Positions 16,417 through 25,877 of a stretch of 64,000 nt of DNA are shown here, piece after piece. The first letter of the stretch is position 1. Each line of letters begins with the position of its first letter. This DNA is from Blautia luti (GTDB lineage: Bacteria; Bacillota; Clostridia; Lachnospirales; Lachnospiraceae). A program made the translations under genes and the position numbers. Location of the stretch: positions 62,001-126,000 of the forward strand of contig NZ_JAAITI010000006.1 in the NCBI RefSeq assembly GCF_013304735.1, written 5' to 3'. A model generated the notes under the pieces. It made no database searches and was not told where the DNA came from. It saw only the letters and a program-made list of their open reading frames with translations.

Positions 16417-17277
16417 TCAGCTGTTACTCATTTTCTGTCTCAGAACCTCCACAAAGCTCAGATGGTTCAGCTTGAGGATCTTTGTCCTGACTGTGGCTTT
16501 CCGGATGACGATCCGGTCACCGGTGACCATGGATATCTGGGTATCCCCGTCAAAAGATGCCACCGCTTTCTCAATGGTATTATGTCTTCCCTCGCCGATC
16601 TCCACAGTAACCGCCTCTTCCCCGGAGAGAATGATACTTCGGGTATTCATGGTGTGGGGTGCAATGGGTGTCATGATCATCATACTGGCACTTGGGGAAA
16701 CCACCGGGCCTCCTGCTGACAGGCTGTATCCGGTGGAACCGGTTGGCGTGGAGATGATGATTCCATCCGCATTATAGGAATTCATATATGAATCATTGAC
16801 ATAATTCTTGAAACGAATCACACGGAGATGTCCCTCTCTTCCGATCACAATATCGTTTAACGCGATATCTTTTCCGATCAGCTCTTCTCCCCGATAGATC
16901 TTTCCCTCCAGCATCATTCGCTCTTCCAACTCATAATCGTCAGTCAGAAGTCGATCCAGCGCCGGATATACGGAATTTTTGTCCACCTCTGCAAGAAATC
17001 CCAGAGTTCCCAGATTGATTCCGAGAAGAGGGATATCCAGATGCACCACATCCCTTGCAGCCTGCAAAAGCGTTCCGTCTCCGCCCAGTACGATAATACA
17101 CTGTGTATCCTGTGGGATCCCATCCGGATCTGTATAATGATACGGTCCTTCCATTTTTTCGGTAATTTTCTGCACGTGGCACCTGGCACCATGTTCTTCC
17201 AGATAGTCGATGATCATATTGGAAAATGTCAGTTCCGGATCCTTGGCACTGTTTGGAATTATATAAAATCTGTCCAT
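16417..17277 (-). CDS. nadK: NAD kinase
   Basis: 286 residues with the diagnostic GGDGT (65-69), NxE-equivalent LNDIVIGREG, and the GSTGYSLSAGGPVV motif. Phosphorylates NAD to NADP with ATP or polyphosphate. Lies between tlyA (23 bp upstream) and argR (16 bp downstream) in one operon. Confidence 0.96.
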   Translation of the reverse strand: MDRFYIIPNSAKDPELTFSNMIIDYLEEHGARCHVQKITEKMEGPYHYTDPDGIPQDTQCIIVLGGDGTLLQAARDVVHLDIPLLGINLGTLGFLAEVDKNSVYPALDRLLTDDYELEERMMLEGKIYRGEELIGKDIALNDIVIGREGHLRVIRFKNYVNDSYMNSYNADGIIISTPTGSTGYSLSAGGPVVSPSASMMIMTPIAPHTMNTRSIILSGEEAVTVEIGEGRHNTIEKAVASFDGDTQISMVTGDRIVIRKATVRTKILKLNHLSFVEVLRQKMSNS

Positions 17278-17300
17278 ATTGCTTCAGTCCTTTCCAAACA

Positions 17301-18110
17301 TCAGTCCAGCTGTCCGTGGGCTTCCTTTACCACATCCTCTACGGATACATCAAGACTCATAGGCACTTCAGTTCCTTCCGGATGTTTTTTGAGGTGAAGG
17401 AGATATTCAATATTTCCCTCCGGTCCCTTGATCGGGGAAAAAGAAAGATGACAGGGTTCCATGGCAATGCTCATGGCATAATCCCGTACCTTTTCAATGA
17501 CTTCCTCATGGACCTTCGGATCACGGACAACGCCTTTTTTTCCAACTTTTTCTCTGCCTGCCTCAAACTGCGGTTTGATAAGACATACGATCTCTCCGTC
17601 TTCTGTGAGAAGATTTCTTACAGGAAGAAGAACTTTTGTCAGGGAGATGAAAGAAACATCGATGGAAGAAAATGCTGCCGGCCCTTCCAGATCTTCCGGT
17701 ACCACATAACGGATGTTTGTCTTTTCCATGCATACGACTCTCGGATCATTCCGGAGTTTCCAGTCCAACTGTCCGTATCCCACATCAATGGAATAAACTT
17801 TGACTGCTCCGTTCTGAAGCATACAGTCTGTGAAACCGCCGGTGGATGCGCCTACATCCATACATACTTTATCATTCAGCGTTACGCCGAAATTTTTCAT
17901 GGCTTTCTCAAGTTTCAGTCCGCCTCTGCTGACATAGGGAAGCGTTTTTCCTCTTACTTCCAGCTTGGCAGTCTCCGCAAACATGGAGCCTGCCTTGTCT
18001 TCTTTCTGGCCGTTAACGTATACCTCTCCGGCCATGATATAAGCTTTTGCTTTTTCCCGTGACGGTGCAAGTCCCTGTTCCACCATCATGATATCCAGTC
18101 TTTTTTTCAT
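17301..18110 (-). CDS. tlyA: TlyA-family S4-domain RNA 2'-O-methyltransferase
   Basis: 269 residues. N-terminal S4 RNA-binding domain (about 3-60) and an FtsJ-like Rossmann methyltransferase with the SAM motif DVGASTGGFTDC (85-96). TlyA proteins 2'-O-methylate 16S/23S rRNA cytidines; the Firmicute members (YqxC) are also called haemolysin-like. Start set at the ATG with GGAGG 5 bases upstream. A TTG four codons earlier would overlap that site and is rejected. A strong 10-bp hairpin lies immediately upstream of the ribosome site. Confidence 0.93.
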   Translation of the reverse strand: MKKRLDIMMVEQGLAPSREKAKAYIMAGEVYVNGQKEDKAGSMFAETAKLEVRGKTLPYVSRGGLKLEKAMKNFGVTLNDKVCMDVGASTGGFTDCMLQNGAVKVYSIDVGYGQLDWKLRNDPRVVCMEKTNIRYVVPEDLEGPAAFSSIDVSFISLTKVLLPVRNLLTEDGEIVCLIKPQFEAGREKVGKKGVVRDPKVHEEVIEKVRDYAMSIAMEPCHLSFSPIKGPEGNIEYLLHLKKHPEGTEVPMSLDVSVEDVVKEAHGQLD

Positions 18111-18121
18111 GTTATCCTCCA

Positions 18122-18150
18122 ACAGCCCGGCTTTTTATGTGCCGGGCTGT
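18122..18150 (-). other. Intercistronic hairpin between dxs and tlyA
   Basis: Perfect 10-bp arms ACAGCCCGGC (18122-18131) and GCCGGGCTGT (18141-18150) with a 9-base loop and no following T-run. The stem ends directly against the tlyA ribosome site, so it may stabilise or cut the mRNA, or modulate tlyA translation. Confidence 0.6.
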
Positions 18151-18194
18151 AAAATGCCCCGCAGGTCCTTATTCCCCCACAAAGGCTGTCTCTT

Positions 18195-20081
18195 TTATTT
18201 TCTGTTATTCCCAAGATCTTCCCAGCTCTGCTCTATGGCATCCAGGATTCCCTGTACATTTAAACCGGTTTTTACCCGTTGGCTGTCTACAGTTCCATGC
18301 TCGATAAAATGATCCGGGATTGCCAGCGGAAGCACTCTTACTTCCGGATGACAGGCTTCCATATAAGCAGATACATGTTCTCCAAATCCGCCACTTTTTA
18401 CATTTTCCTCTACAGTCACAAAAAGACTGTGGTTCTGTGAAAGGCGGTCAAGAAGGCTGGTATCCAGCGGTTTTACAAAACGTACATTGACAAATGTAGC
18501 TCTTGCGATTCTGTGATCTCTTATCTCCTCACAGACTTTCTGACAGACAGAAACCATGCTTCCAACACCAAGGACAGCAATCTCACTGCCCGAGGTGATC
18601 ACTTCACTTCTGCCCTTCTCAAGTGGCTCATCACGCTCTTCCATATCTGTACATGCTGTTCCCTTCGGATAACGGATCGCACAGGGACCATCCAGCTCTT
18701 CTACTGCAAATTTCAGCATCTGCTCCAGTTCTTTTCCATTCTTGGGAGCCATAACTGTCATATTAGGGATCATAGACAGATAGGAAAGATCAAAGCATCC
18801 ATGATGGGTTTCTCCGTCTGCTCCCACAAAACCTGCCCGATCAATAGCAAAGATCACATGAAGATTCTGCATGCACACATCGTGGAGGATCTGATCAATT
18901 CCTCTCTGCAGGAACGAAGAATAGACCGCAAAAACCGGAATCATTCCTCCAAGAGCCAGCCCTGCCGCAAAGGTTACCGCATGCTCTTCTGCAATACCCA
19001 CGTCAAAAAATCGTTCCGGGAATTTCTTACAGAACCGGTTCAGTCCGGTTCCATCGGGCATGGCAGCCGTAATGGCAACTACTTTCTGGTTCTTCTCTGC
19101 CACAGAACATATTGCGCTGGAAAAACAGTCCGTATATGTGGGCGCTGTTTTTTCTGCAAGAGGTCTGCCGCTTTTGATCTCAAAAGGACCGGTTCCATGA
19201 AAACGCTCCGGATGGGAAGATGCCGGTCCATAACCTCTGCCCTTTTCCGTAAGGACATGGACAACCACCGGTCCCTCCACTCTTTTTGCCTCATTAAAAA
19301 GCTTCATCATCTGACGCATATTATGGCCGTCTACTGGCCCCAGATAAGTCAGACCCATATTTTCAAAAAGCATTCCGGGAATGATCAGCTGCTTAATACT
19401 GCTCTTGGTTTTGCGGACCGTATCCACCACGGCTGTTCCAACATGTGGAATTTTTTTGAGCGTTTTTGTCACGCCGATTTTCATTCCCGTGTAAGTCTCC
19501 GCTGTACGCAAGGCACTTAAATAGGTGGACATTCCTCCAACATTCTTGGAAATGGACATGTTGTTATCATTGATGATAATAATAAAATTTGTCTTCAGCT
19601 CAGCCGCATTGTTTAATGCTTCATATGCCATTCCACCGGTAAGCGCACCATCTCCGATGACAGAAACCACATGATGTTTCTCTCCCCGCAGATCTCTGGC
19701 ACGGACATAACCAAGTCCTGCGGAAATGGAATTGGAACTGTGTCCGGTATCAAAAGAATCACAGTCACTTTCATTTCTCTTCGGGAAGCCACTTAAGCCT
19801 CCCTCTTTGCGAAGATCCTTAAAGCCGTCTTTCCTGCCTGTAAGAATCTTATGCGTATAAGCCTGATGTCCCACATCCCAGATCAGTTTATCCTGTGGAA
19901 AATCAAGCACATTATGCAGAGCAAGGGTCAGCTCCACCACACCCAGATTGGATGCCAGATGGCCGCCTGTCTCACTTACACTCTGGATCAAAAAGCTCCT
20001 GATTTCCTCGGCAAGGCGCGGAAAATCCTCCAATGAAACTTTATGAATATCATTTGGCTTTTTAATTTTTTCCAGAATCAT
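18195..20081 (-). CDS. dxs: 1-deoxy-D-xylulose-5-phosphate synthase
   Basis: 628 residues. The TPP-binding motif starts at GDGALTGG (143-150) and runs to NDNNMSISKNVGG. The catalytic Glu lies in the VGIAEEHAVTFAAGLAL segment, and the transketolase C-terminal domain completes the enzyme. It makes DXP from pyruvate and glyceraldehyde 3-phosphate, the first step of the MEP isoprenoid pathway. Operon partner of ispA (22 bp upstream), so precursor supply and chain elongation are co-expressed. SD GAAGGAAGGA. Confidence 0.97.
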   Translation of the reverse strand: MILEKIKKPNDIHKVSLEDFPRLAEEIRSFLIQSVSETGGHLASNLGVVELTLALHNVLDFPQDKLIWDVGHQAYTHKILTGRKDGFKDLRKEGGLSGFPKRNESDCDSFDTGHSSNSISAGLGYVRARDLRGEKHHVVSVIGDGALTGGMAYEALNNAAELKTNFIIIINDNNMSISKNVGGMSTYLSALRTAETYTGMKIGVTKTLKKIPHVGTAVVDTVRKTKSSIKQLIIPGMLFENMGLTYLGPVDGHNMRQMMKLFNEAKRVEGPVVVHVLTEKGRGYGPASSHPERFHGTGPFEIKSGRPLAEKTAPTYTDCFSSAICSVAEKNQKVVAITAAMPDGTGLNRFCKKFPERFFDVGIAEEHAVTFAAGLALGGMIPVFAVYSSFLQRGIDQILHDVCMQNLHVIFAIDRAGFVGADGETHHGCFDLSYLSMIPNMTVMAPKNGKELEQMLKFAVEELDGPCAIRYPKGTACTDMEERDEPLEKGRSEVITSGSEIAVLGVGSMVSVCQKVCEEIRDHRIARATFVNVRFVKPLDTSLLDRLSQNHSLFVTVEENVKSGGFGEHVSAYMEACHPEVRVLPLAIPDHFIEHGTVDSQRVKTGLNVQGILDAIEQSWEDLGNNRK

Positions 20082-20103
20082 TCGTATCCTTCCTTCGTTC
20101 TTT

Positions 20104-21009
20104 CTATTTCCTGCGGCTTACTAGACTTTCCACAAGAAGATCCAGAAATTCATTCTTCCTGTCAAGACTGTTTAAAAGCTCTACCGCATGTTCAGAAAGT
20201 TCTTTAACCTTGCCGGCTGCTGCCGGGGCTCCCATGAGGCTTACATAGGTAACCTTATTGTTCTTCTCATCACTGTGGATCGGTTTTCCCAGTTCCTCCT
20301 GGGTACTGGTCACATCAAGGATATCATCCTGGATCTGAAAAGCCAGCCCGATGTTCTCTGCAGCCTGCTCCACAACTTCAAGTTCTTCCTCCGATGCCCC
20401 TGCCAGCACGGCACCGGCCATCATGGAAGCCTCGATCAGTGCGGAGGTCTTGTTCTTGTAAATATAATCCAGCATCTCACGTTCCAGAGGTTTGCCGTCA
20501 TTCTCCACGTCCACACTCTGTCCTCCAAGCATACCGTTGATGCCGGTCTTATCTGCCATAATCCTCATGGCAGATATCACACGTTCTTTATCTTCAGTCA
20601 GGTCGAAAGCGGAAAGCATCACCTCATAGGCTCTGTTCAAAAGTGCCACACCGCTTAAAACACCCATAGCCTCTCCATATACCTTATGTGTGGTCAGCCT
20701 TCCTCTCCTGTAATCGTCGTTATCCAGTGCCGGAAGATCGTCATGGATCAGCGAATGCGTATGGATCATCTCCATCGCCGCCATAAAAGGCTCACAGAGC
20801 GCGCCCTCTCCTCCGAATAAACGATATGTTTCCATAATCAGAATCGGGCGGAGTCTCTTTCCGCCTGCCGTCATACTGTAATTCATGGCCTCTGCCATGG
20901 TTTTTGCAAAACCGGATTCTTCCGGAAGATATTTCCGGATCACCCGTTCCGCTTCTTCTGTTCTTTTTTTCAGTTCTTCATTAAAATTCACGAAATGTCC
21001 CATCCTCAT
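20104..21009 (-). CDS. ispA: Polyprenyl (farnesyl/geranyl) diphosphate synthase
   Basis: About 300 residues. First Asp-rich motif DDLPALDND (from 90), second DDILD near residue 230, and the chain-length region ending in GGKRLRP (49-55). It condenses IPP with allylic diphosphates, giving FPP for lipid carriers. The start overlaps the xseB end. Candidates are ATG 21009, ATG 21003 and GTG 20994 (VNFNEELKKR); none has a clear ribosome site, suggesting coupling to xseB translation, so the first few residues are uncertain. Confidence 0.93.
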   Translation of the reverse strand: MRMGHFVNFNEELKKRTEEAERVIRKYLPEESGFAKTMAEAMNYSMTAGGKRLRPILIMETYRLFGGEGALCEPFMAAMEMIHTHSLIHDDLPALDNDDYRRGRLTTHKVYGEAMGVLSGVALLNRAYEVMLSAFDLTEDKERVISAMRIMADKTGINGMLGGQSVDVENDGKPLEREMLDYIYKNKTSALIEASMMAGAVLAGASEEELEVVEQAAENIGLAFQIQDDILDVTSTQEELGKPIHSDEKNNKVTYVSLMGAPAAAGKVKELSEHAVELLNSLDRKNEFLDLLVESLVSRRK

Positions 21010-21205
21010 TCATCTGAAGCATCTTTTTTTCTACAGTATCCAGTCTTCCATTTAAATCTTTAAGAAGTTCCATCCCCTGCCTGTAAAGGCAAAAGGATTC
21101 TTCCAGAGATGTTTCTCTGTCTTCCAGCTTCCGGGCAAGCAGATCAAGCTCTCCGAAAGTCTCCTCTATGGATTTTCCTTCTTTCTTTTCTTCTGTTTCT
21201 GCCAT
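20981..21205 (-). CDS. xseB: Exonuclease VII small subunit
   Basis: 74 residues with the XseB signature SIEETFGELDLLARKLEDRE and a long amphipathic helix ending VEKKMLQ. Partner of XseA in degrading single-stranded DNA. Its ATG shares the A of the xseA stop (TAATG), indicating translational coupling; the 3' end overlaps ispA by 29 bases. Confidence 0.95.
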   Translation of the reverse strand: MAETEEKKEGKSIEETFGELDLLARKLEDRETSLEESFCLYRQGMELLKDLNGRLDTVEKKMLQMNEDGTFREF

Positions 21206-22410
21206 TATCGTTCTTCCTCCCTGATGCTGTCCACAACTGCTTCTATTACACCATCTGTTACTGCAACAGAAAGTCTTTCTCCTTTTTTAACCTGACTGAT
21301 TTCCGTAACTGCATGTCCGTCTGTGTCGGACACAAACGCATATCCGCCATTCAGCTTCTTCAGTGGAGAAAGTCCTTCAAACCGTTGAATCCATACTGCC
21401 AGTTCATGACGTTTTTCTGTCAGTTTATGCTCCATGGAAGAGCGCAGACGTTCTTCCAGATCTGCGGCATGTTGTCTTTTCTCTCTCAGCACAGATTCCG
21501 GGTTTAAATATTTCAGCTTCGTTTCATATGCTTTCAGCCTTTCGGCAAAAAGTTCTGTTTTGCTGTTCATGGCACTCTGCAGACGTTCTCTGTATATTCG
21601 AAAACTCTCCATCACGCTGCGAAAATCATCTACCGCAAGCTCTGCCGCAGCCGAAGGTGTGGGAGCCCTCAGATCCGCCACAAAATCCGCGATAGTAAAA
21701 TCGGTTTCATGGCCTACCGCCGAAATCACAGGTGTTTTACACTCAAAAATAGCACGGGCTACGATCTCCTCATTAAAAGCCCAGAGATCTTCAATAGAAC
21801 CACCTCCACGGCCGACAATGATCACGTCCACCCCTGCTTCATCCAGCATTTGGATTCCTTTTACAATACTCTGTGCCGCACCTTCTCCCTGCACAAGTGC
21901 CGGATAAAGGATAATCTGCAGATAGGGATTTCTTCTTCCCGCAATATTTCGGATATCCTGCACAGCCGCACCGGTAGGCGCTGTCACCACACCAAGAGTA
22001 TGAATAAAATGAGGTATGGGCTGCTTATATTCCCGGGCAAACATCCCCATATCCTCAAGTTCCTGTTTCAGTGCCAGATACCGCTCATAGAGAGCACCGG
22101 CGCCCTCCAGAGTAATCTCTTTCGCATAAAGCTGATAACGCCCGTCTCGCTCATATACATCTACAGCGCCGCCTACAACCACCTTATCTCCGTCCTTCAT
22201 GCGAAAGGCAAGGCCACGACGGTGTCCCGCAAACATCACACAGCTTAATGTACCCGTCTCATCCTTCAGGGAAAAATAGATATGTCCACTGGTATGATAT
22301 TTACAGTTGGATACTTCTCCCTTTACATAGACTTTCCGGAGAAAGTAGTCCTGGGTAAACATATTTTTGACATAATGGTTTACCTGGCCGACAGAATAGA
22401 CATTTCTCAT
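21205..22410 (-). CDS. xseA: Exonuclease VII large subunit
   Basis: 401 residues. N-terminal OB fold (about 1-100, with VYVKGEVSNCKYHTSGHIYF) and a catalytic core with VVTAPTGAAVQDI, GRGGGSIEDLWAFNEE and the SAVGHETDFTIADFVADLRA motif. Cleaves single-stranded DNA in both directions with XseB. Starts at ATGA overlapping the nusB stop. Confidence 0.97.
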   Translation of the reverse strand: MRNVYSVGQVNHYVKNMFTQDYFLRKVYVKGEVSNCKYHTSGHIYFSLKDETGTLSCVMFAGHRRGLAFRMKDGDKVVVGGAVDVYERDGRYQLYAKEITLEGAGALYERYLALKQELEDMGMFAREYKQPIPHFIHTLGVVTAPTGAAVQDIRNIAGRRNPYLQIILYPALVQGEGAAQSIVKGIQMLDEAGVDVIIVGRGGGSIEDLWAFNEEIVARAIFECKTPVISAVGHETDFTIADFVADLRAPTPSAAAELAVDDFRSVMESFRIYRERLQSAMNSKTELFAERLKAYETKLKYLNPESVLREKRQHAADLEERLRSSMEHKLTEKRHELAVWIQRFEGLSPLKKLNGGYAFVSDTDGHAVTEISQVKKGERLSVAVTDGVIEAVVDSIREEER

Positions 22411-22880
22411 GCGTTCTCTTCAGGAACTTCCGCTGCTTTCTCTTCTGTGTCAGCAGCTTTCTCCTCGTTCTTCTCTTCTTTTTCGGATGCGATCTTTCCG
22501 AGGACTCCGTTTACAAAAGAACCGGAAGCATCGCCGCCAAATCTCTTGGCAAGTTCTACAGCCTCATTGATGGCTACTCCTGTCGGTACATCCTCATCAT
22601 ATTCCATCTCGTATACTGCCAGGCGAAGTGCTGCGAGATCCACACGGCTCATACGTTTGGTCTTCCATCCACGGCTTGCACTGTTCAGCTGTGCATCGAT
22701 ATCTTCCAGATGCTCCCTTACATGTGCATATTTCTTCTTCATATATTCCTGGTCCTGCTCTGAAAGTTCTCCAAGACCTTCAAAATAAAGAGAGAGCTGT
22801 TCTGTCATCTCTTCTTCTGAATTAAACTCTGTCATAAACATAAGTTTAAATACATGTTCTCTCTGTTCTCTTCTTCTCAT
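22407..22880 (-). CDS. nusB: Transcription antitermination factor NusB
   Basis: 157 residues. The all-helical NusB fold is evident from RREQREHVFKLMFM and the C-terminal DVPTGVAINEAVELAKRFG. It carries an unusual acidic, Lys/Glu/Ala-rich tail of about 25 residues (residues 132-157), probably disordered. Acts with NusE in antitermination of rRNA operons. Overlaps xseA by ATGA; SD GGAGG. Confidence 0.95.
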   Translation of the reverse strand: MRRREQREHVFKLMFMTEFNSEEEMTEQLSLYFEGLGELSEQDQEYMKKKYAHVREHLEDIDAQLNSASRGWKTKRMSRVDLAALRLAVYEMEYDEDVPTGVAINEAVELAKRFGGDASGSFVNGVLGKIASEKEEKNEEKAADTEEKAAEVPEENA

Positions 22881-22899
22881 AATTTCCTCCTAAGACGGA

Positions 22900-22926
22900 A
22901 AAAAGGAAAGGTTTACTTTCCTTTTT
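22900..22926. terminator. Hairpin between asp23 and nusB
   Basis: AAAAAGGAAAG-GTTTA-CTTTCCTTTTT is a perfect 11-bp stem that starts within the last codons of the Asp23 gene. It is AT-rich, so it is probably a partial terminator that lowers read-through into nusB and the genes beyond. Confidence 0.5.
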
Positions 22927-23299
22927 CGTTCTCCATATCCACGCTGGCAATATGAATATTTACATCTGCAACCTCAAGTCCTGTCATATTCTCGATAGCG
23001 GATTTTACTTTTTCCTGGACCTTCTTGCTTGTCTCAAGAATGTTTCTGCCATACTCGATATTCAGTGACAGATCCACGGTAACGACGCCTTCCAGAATGG
23101 TTACTCGTACACCCTTGGACAGGTTCTTCTTTCCAAGTTTACTTACCAGCTCATTGGTGATATTTCCTGCCATGGAAGCAACTCCGTCCACATCTGTTGC
23201 TGCAAGTCCTGCAACGATTGCAACAACCTCATCTGCAATGTGAACTTCACCGATTCCGCCCAGATCCTGTATCTTATATGTTGTTCTTTTTTCTGCCAT
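22913..23299 (-). CDS. Asp23/Gls24-family protein (YqhY-like)
   Basis: 128 residues covering one Asp23 domain (VHIADEVVAIVAGLAATDVD, then VTVDLSLNIEYGRNI). No signal peptide or membrane segment. Members upstream of nusB in Firmicutes (YqhY) are linked to acetyl-CoA carboxylase control in Bacillus, and other members to envelope stress. First gene of the long operon, with an extended -10 promoter just upstream and SD GGAGGG. Confidence 0.92.
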   Translation of the reverse strand: MAEKRTTYKIQDLGGIGEVHIADEVVAIVAGLAATDVDGVASMAGNITNELVSKLGKKNLSKGVRVTILEGVVTVDLSLNIEYGRNILETSKKVQEKVKSAIENMTGLEVADVNIHIASVDMENEKGK

Positions 23300-23346
23300 G
23301 GGAAACCCTCCTACGGATATAATATTTTTGTTCGTAATTTTATACT

Positions 23347-23355
23347 ATTATACCA
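23347..23355 (-). promoter_or_regulatory. Extended -10 promoter of the asp23-nusB-xseAB-ispA-dxs-tlyA-nadK-argR-recN run
   Basis: TGGTATAAT on the minus strand (23355-23347), with TTTTAT as a poor -35 about 17 bp upstream. The only clear promoter seen before this nine-kilobase run, in which genes are separated by 0-85 bp. Confidence 0.6.
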
Positions 23356-23379
23356 AAAAATGTTATGAAATAAAAGGGC

Positions 23380-24969
23380 TTATTTACTGAATTCTGTCAG
23401 TACCAGATCCGGGTTTCTGTCCTCAACCATGCCGACGCTCCATGCATTGACAAAAAGAAGCAGCGGATTTCCCTTAAGATCTGTAACTTTCTTCATATCT
23501 GAAGTTCCCACGATCTTGTCTACCTTCACAGCTTCCTTGTTGGCGATCCAGCGGATATGCTCATATGGAAGTGTTTCCAGACGGATATCCACATTATACT
23601 CATTCTCCAGACGATATTTAAGGACATCGAACTGCAGAATACCGACAACACCCACAATGATCTCTTCCATACCAGTATTAAACTCCTGGAAGATCTGGAT
23701 TGCACCTTCCTGGGCGATCTGATTGATACCTTTTACGAACTGTTTTCTCTTCATGGTATCGATCTGACGCACACGTGCAAAATGCTCCGGTGCGAAAGTC
23801 GGGATTCCCTCAAAGGCAAATTTCTTTCCAGGTGCACAGATAGTATCTCCAATGGAAAAGATACCCGGGTCAAAGACACCGATGATATCCCCTGCATAAG
23901 CCTCATCCACAACATGACGGGACTCCGCCATCATCTGCTGCGGCTGGAGAAGACGCATTTTCTTGTCGCCCTGTACATGGTAAACTTCCTTGGTCGCATC
24001 AAACTTGCCGGAACAGATTCTCATAAATGCGATACGGTCTCTGTGAGCCTTGTTCATATTTGCCTGGATCTTAAATACAAAGGCTGAAAAATCATCACTC
24101 ATCGGATCTATTGGTCCACAGTCTGCAGTTCTCGGAAGCGGAGAGGTGGTCATCTTCAGGAAATGCTCCAGGAATGTCTCCACACCGAAGTTGGTAAGAG
24201 CAGAACCGAAAAATACCGGTGTCAGCTGTCCTTTGCTGACTTCTTCCTGAGAAAACTCCGCACTTGCGCCATCCAGAAGCTCGATCTCTTCCATCAGCTG
24301 TTCTTTCTGTTCCGGATCCATGACCTCATCTGCATGAGGATCATCAATATCGATCTCTTCGATCACACCTTCCTTGGTACCTTTCTGTGTATCAGAGAAG
24401 GTAAGGATCTTCTTTGTATTACGGTCAAAAACGCCTCGGAATTTCTTACCGGAACCGATTGGCCAGTTGATCGGACAGGTAGCAATGCCAAGCTCTTTTT
24501 CGATCTCATCCAGAAGATCAAACGTATCATTGGCATCTCTGTCCATCTTGTTGATAAATGTAAAGATCGGGATGTGTCTCATAACACAGACTTTGAAAAG
24601 TTTACGGGTCTGTGCCTCAACACCTTTGGAACCATCGATGACCATGACCGCGGAATCCGCTGCCATCAGGGTACGGTAGGTATCCTCGGAGAAATCCTGA
24701 TGTCCCGGTGTATCCAGAATGTTGATACAATATCCGTCGTAATGGAACTGAAGAACGGAAGAGGTGACGGAAATACCTCTCTCCTTCTCGATCTCCATCC
24801 AGTCTGATACTGCATGGCGGGCCGTAGCCTTACCTTTTACGCTTCCGGCCAGATTGATGGCCCCTCCATACAGCAGAAATTTTTCTGTCAATGTTGTTTT
24901 ACCGGCATCCGGATGGGAGATGATGGCAAAAGTTCTTCTTTTTTCTATTTCTTTCGTATACTTCGACAC
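23380..24969 (-). CDS. prfC: Peptide chain release factor 3
   Basis: 529 residues, the full RF3 length. G1 SHPDAGKT (18-25), effector region GISVTSSVLQF, G3 DTPGHQDF, G4 INKMDRD, then the two C-terminal beta-barrel/RF3 domains. GTPase that removes RF1/RF2 after termination. Starts at a GTG with AGGAGG 5 bases upstream. Monocistronic with a consensus promoter. Confidence 0.96.
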   Translation of the reverse strand: MSKYTKEIEKRRTFAIISHPDAGKTTLTEKFLLYGGAINLAGSVKGKATARHAVSDWMEIEKERGISVTSSVLQFHYDGYCINILDTPGHQDFSEDTYRTLMAADSAVMVIDGSKGVEAQTRKLFKVCVMRHIPIFTFINKMDRDANDTFDLLDEIEKELGIATCPINWPIGSGKKFRGVFDRNTKKILTFSDTQKGTKEGVIEEIDIDDPHADEVMDPEQKEQLMEEIELLDGASAEFSQEEVSKGQLTPVFFGSALTNFGVETFLEHFLKMTTSPLPRTADCGPIDPMSDDFSAFVFKIQANMNKAHRDRIAFMRICSGKFDATKEVYHVQGDKKMRLLQPQQMMAESRHVVDEAYAGDIIGVFDPGIFSIGDTICAPGKKFAFEGIPTFAPEHFARVRQIDTMKRKQFVKGINQIAQEGAIQIFQEFNTGMEEIIVGVVGILQFDVLKYRLENEYNVDIRLETLPYEHIRWIANKEAVKVDKIVGTSDMKKVTDLKGNPLLLFVNAWSVGMVEDRNPDLVLTEFSK

Positions 24970-25020
24970 GTGAGCCTCCTGTATATTCTCTAATATCTCT
25001 ATTTTACTATAACCTTACCT

Positions 25021-25050
25021 ATTCTAGTATAGACAAGGCTTTGCTGTCAA
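25021..25050 (-). promoter_or_regulatory. prfC promoter
   Basis: TTGACA (25050-25045), an 18-bp spacer and TAGAAT (25026-25021). Confidence 0.7.
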
Positions 25051-25056
25051 GGCAAT

Positions 25057-25866
25057 TCAGTCGTAAATTCCCTCTGTATCAATGGTGGAATCATTCTGGG
25101 CTTCTGCGGATGTCTCTGTATCTTTCTCCGACGCGGAATCTGCAGAATCATTTTCCACAGATGCTGCGGTATCCTGTGCTTCATCGCCTGTACTCTCCTC
25201 TGTATTTTCTGTACCTGCAGCATCCGATGCACTTTCATCTGCTGCTTCTTTGCTCTGGCTCAAAGGTGTAATCACAATACTCTCTGCCGCCACACCGGTT
25301 TTCCTTTTTACAATATCCTCGATCTGTGCACGTTTTGCATCTTCAAGATCCGCATCCGGCACTACCACATCCGCAGTTTCTCCCGTCAGATTTACGATCA
25401 CATTCTCAAAGCCCTTCGCTTCCAGAAGAAGTTCTGCTGCCGACTCTTTTTCTGTAAGATCTGTCATGGAAACCATGGTATTGATGGCATTCTGTTTTTC
25501 TTCATCGCTGATATCCTTATTGCTGATGATCGCCTGCAGGTCCGCCTTGTTCTGAGAGCGCACCTGTTCTCTGCTGATTTTCGCCTGCGCCGCAAAATCC
25601 GACGCACCGGTAAGTACGGCTTCGCCCGGAGATGCGGTATCCATCACCTCCGACTGGGTTGTGCCATCTGCCCCGTTCTCATCCAGAAGGGCTGTTTCAT
25701 CGGTCAGGTCATAATTCACATCGTCCAGGATACTGCTGCTGTCGGTGCTTGCCTCCTTATCTTTAAATCCCAGATCCACATCTGCGAAATTCAGATACCC
25801 GGCCACCGCGATCAAAATGGCCAGCGAGGTGATGATTACCTGGTTTTTCTTCATGATCTTTTTCAC
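25057..25866 (-). CDS. spoIIIAH: Stage III sporulation protein AH
   Basis: About 269 residues. One N-terminal membrane segment (NQVIITSLAILIAVAGYLNF), a long acidic linker, and a C-terminal ring-building YscJ/FliF-like domain (about 120-200), then a low-complexity Ser/Glu/Asp-rich tail. Interacts with forespore SpoIIQ to form the feeding-tube channel. Chosen start is GTG 25866, which has GAGGAG seven bases upstream; an ATG at 25881 overlaps spoIIIAG but lacks a site, and an ATG at 25854 is also possible. Last gene of the spoIIIA operon. Confidence 0.93.
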   Translation of the reverse strand: MKKIMKKNQVIITSLAILIAVAGYLNFADVDLGFKDKEASTDSSSILDDVNYDLTDETALLDENGADGTTQSEVMDTASPGEAVLTGASDFAAQAKISREQVRSQNKADLQAIISNKDISDEEKQNAINTMVSMTDLTEKESAAELLLEAKGFENVIVNLTGETADVVVPDADLEDAKRAQIEDIVKRKTGVAAESIVITPLSQSKEAADESASDAAGTENTEESTGDEAQDTAASVENDSADSASEKDTETSAEAQNDSTIDTEGIYD

Positions 25867-25877
25867 TTCTACTCTCC

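Noticed and set aside
18513-19520. 335-codon open frame opposite dxs
   Set aside because: Shadow of dxs; no start signal and no recognisable domain.
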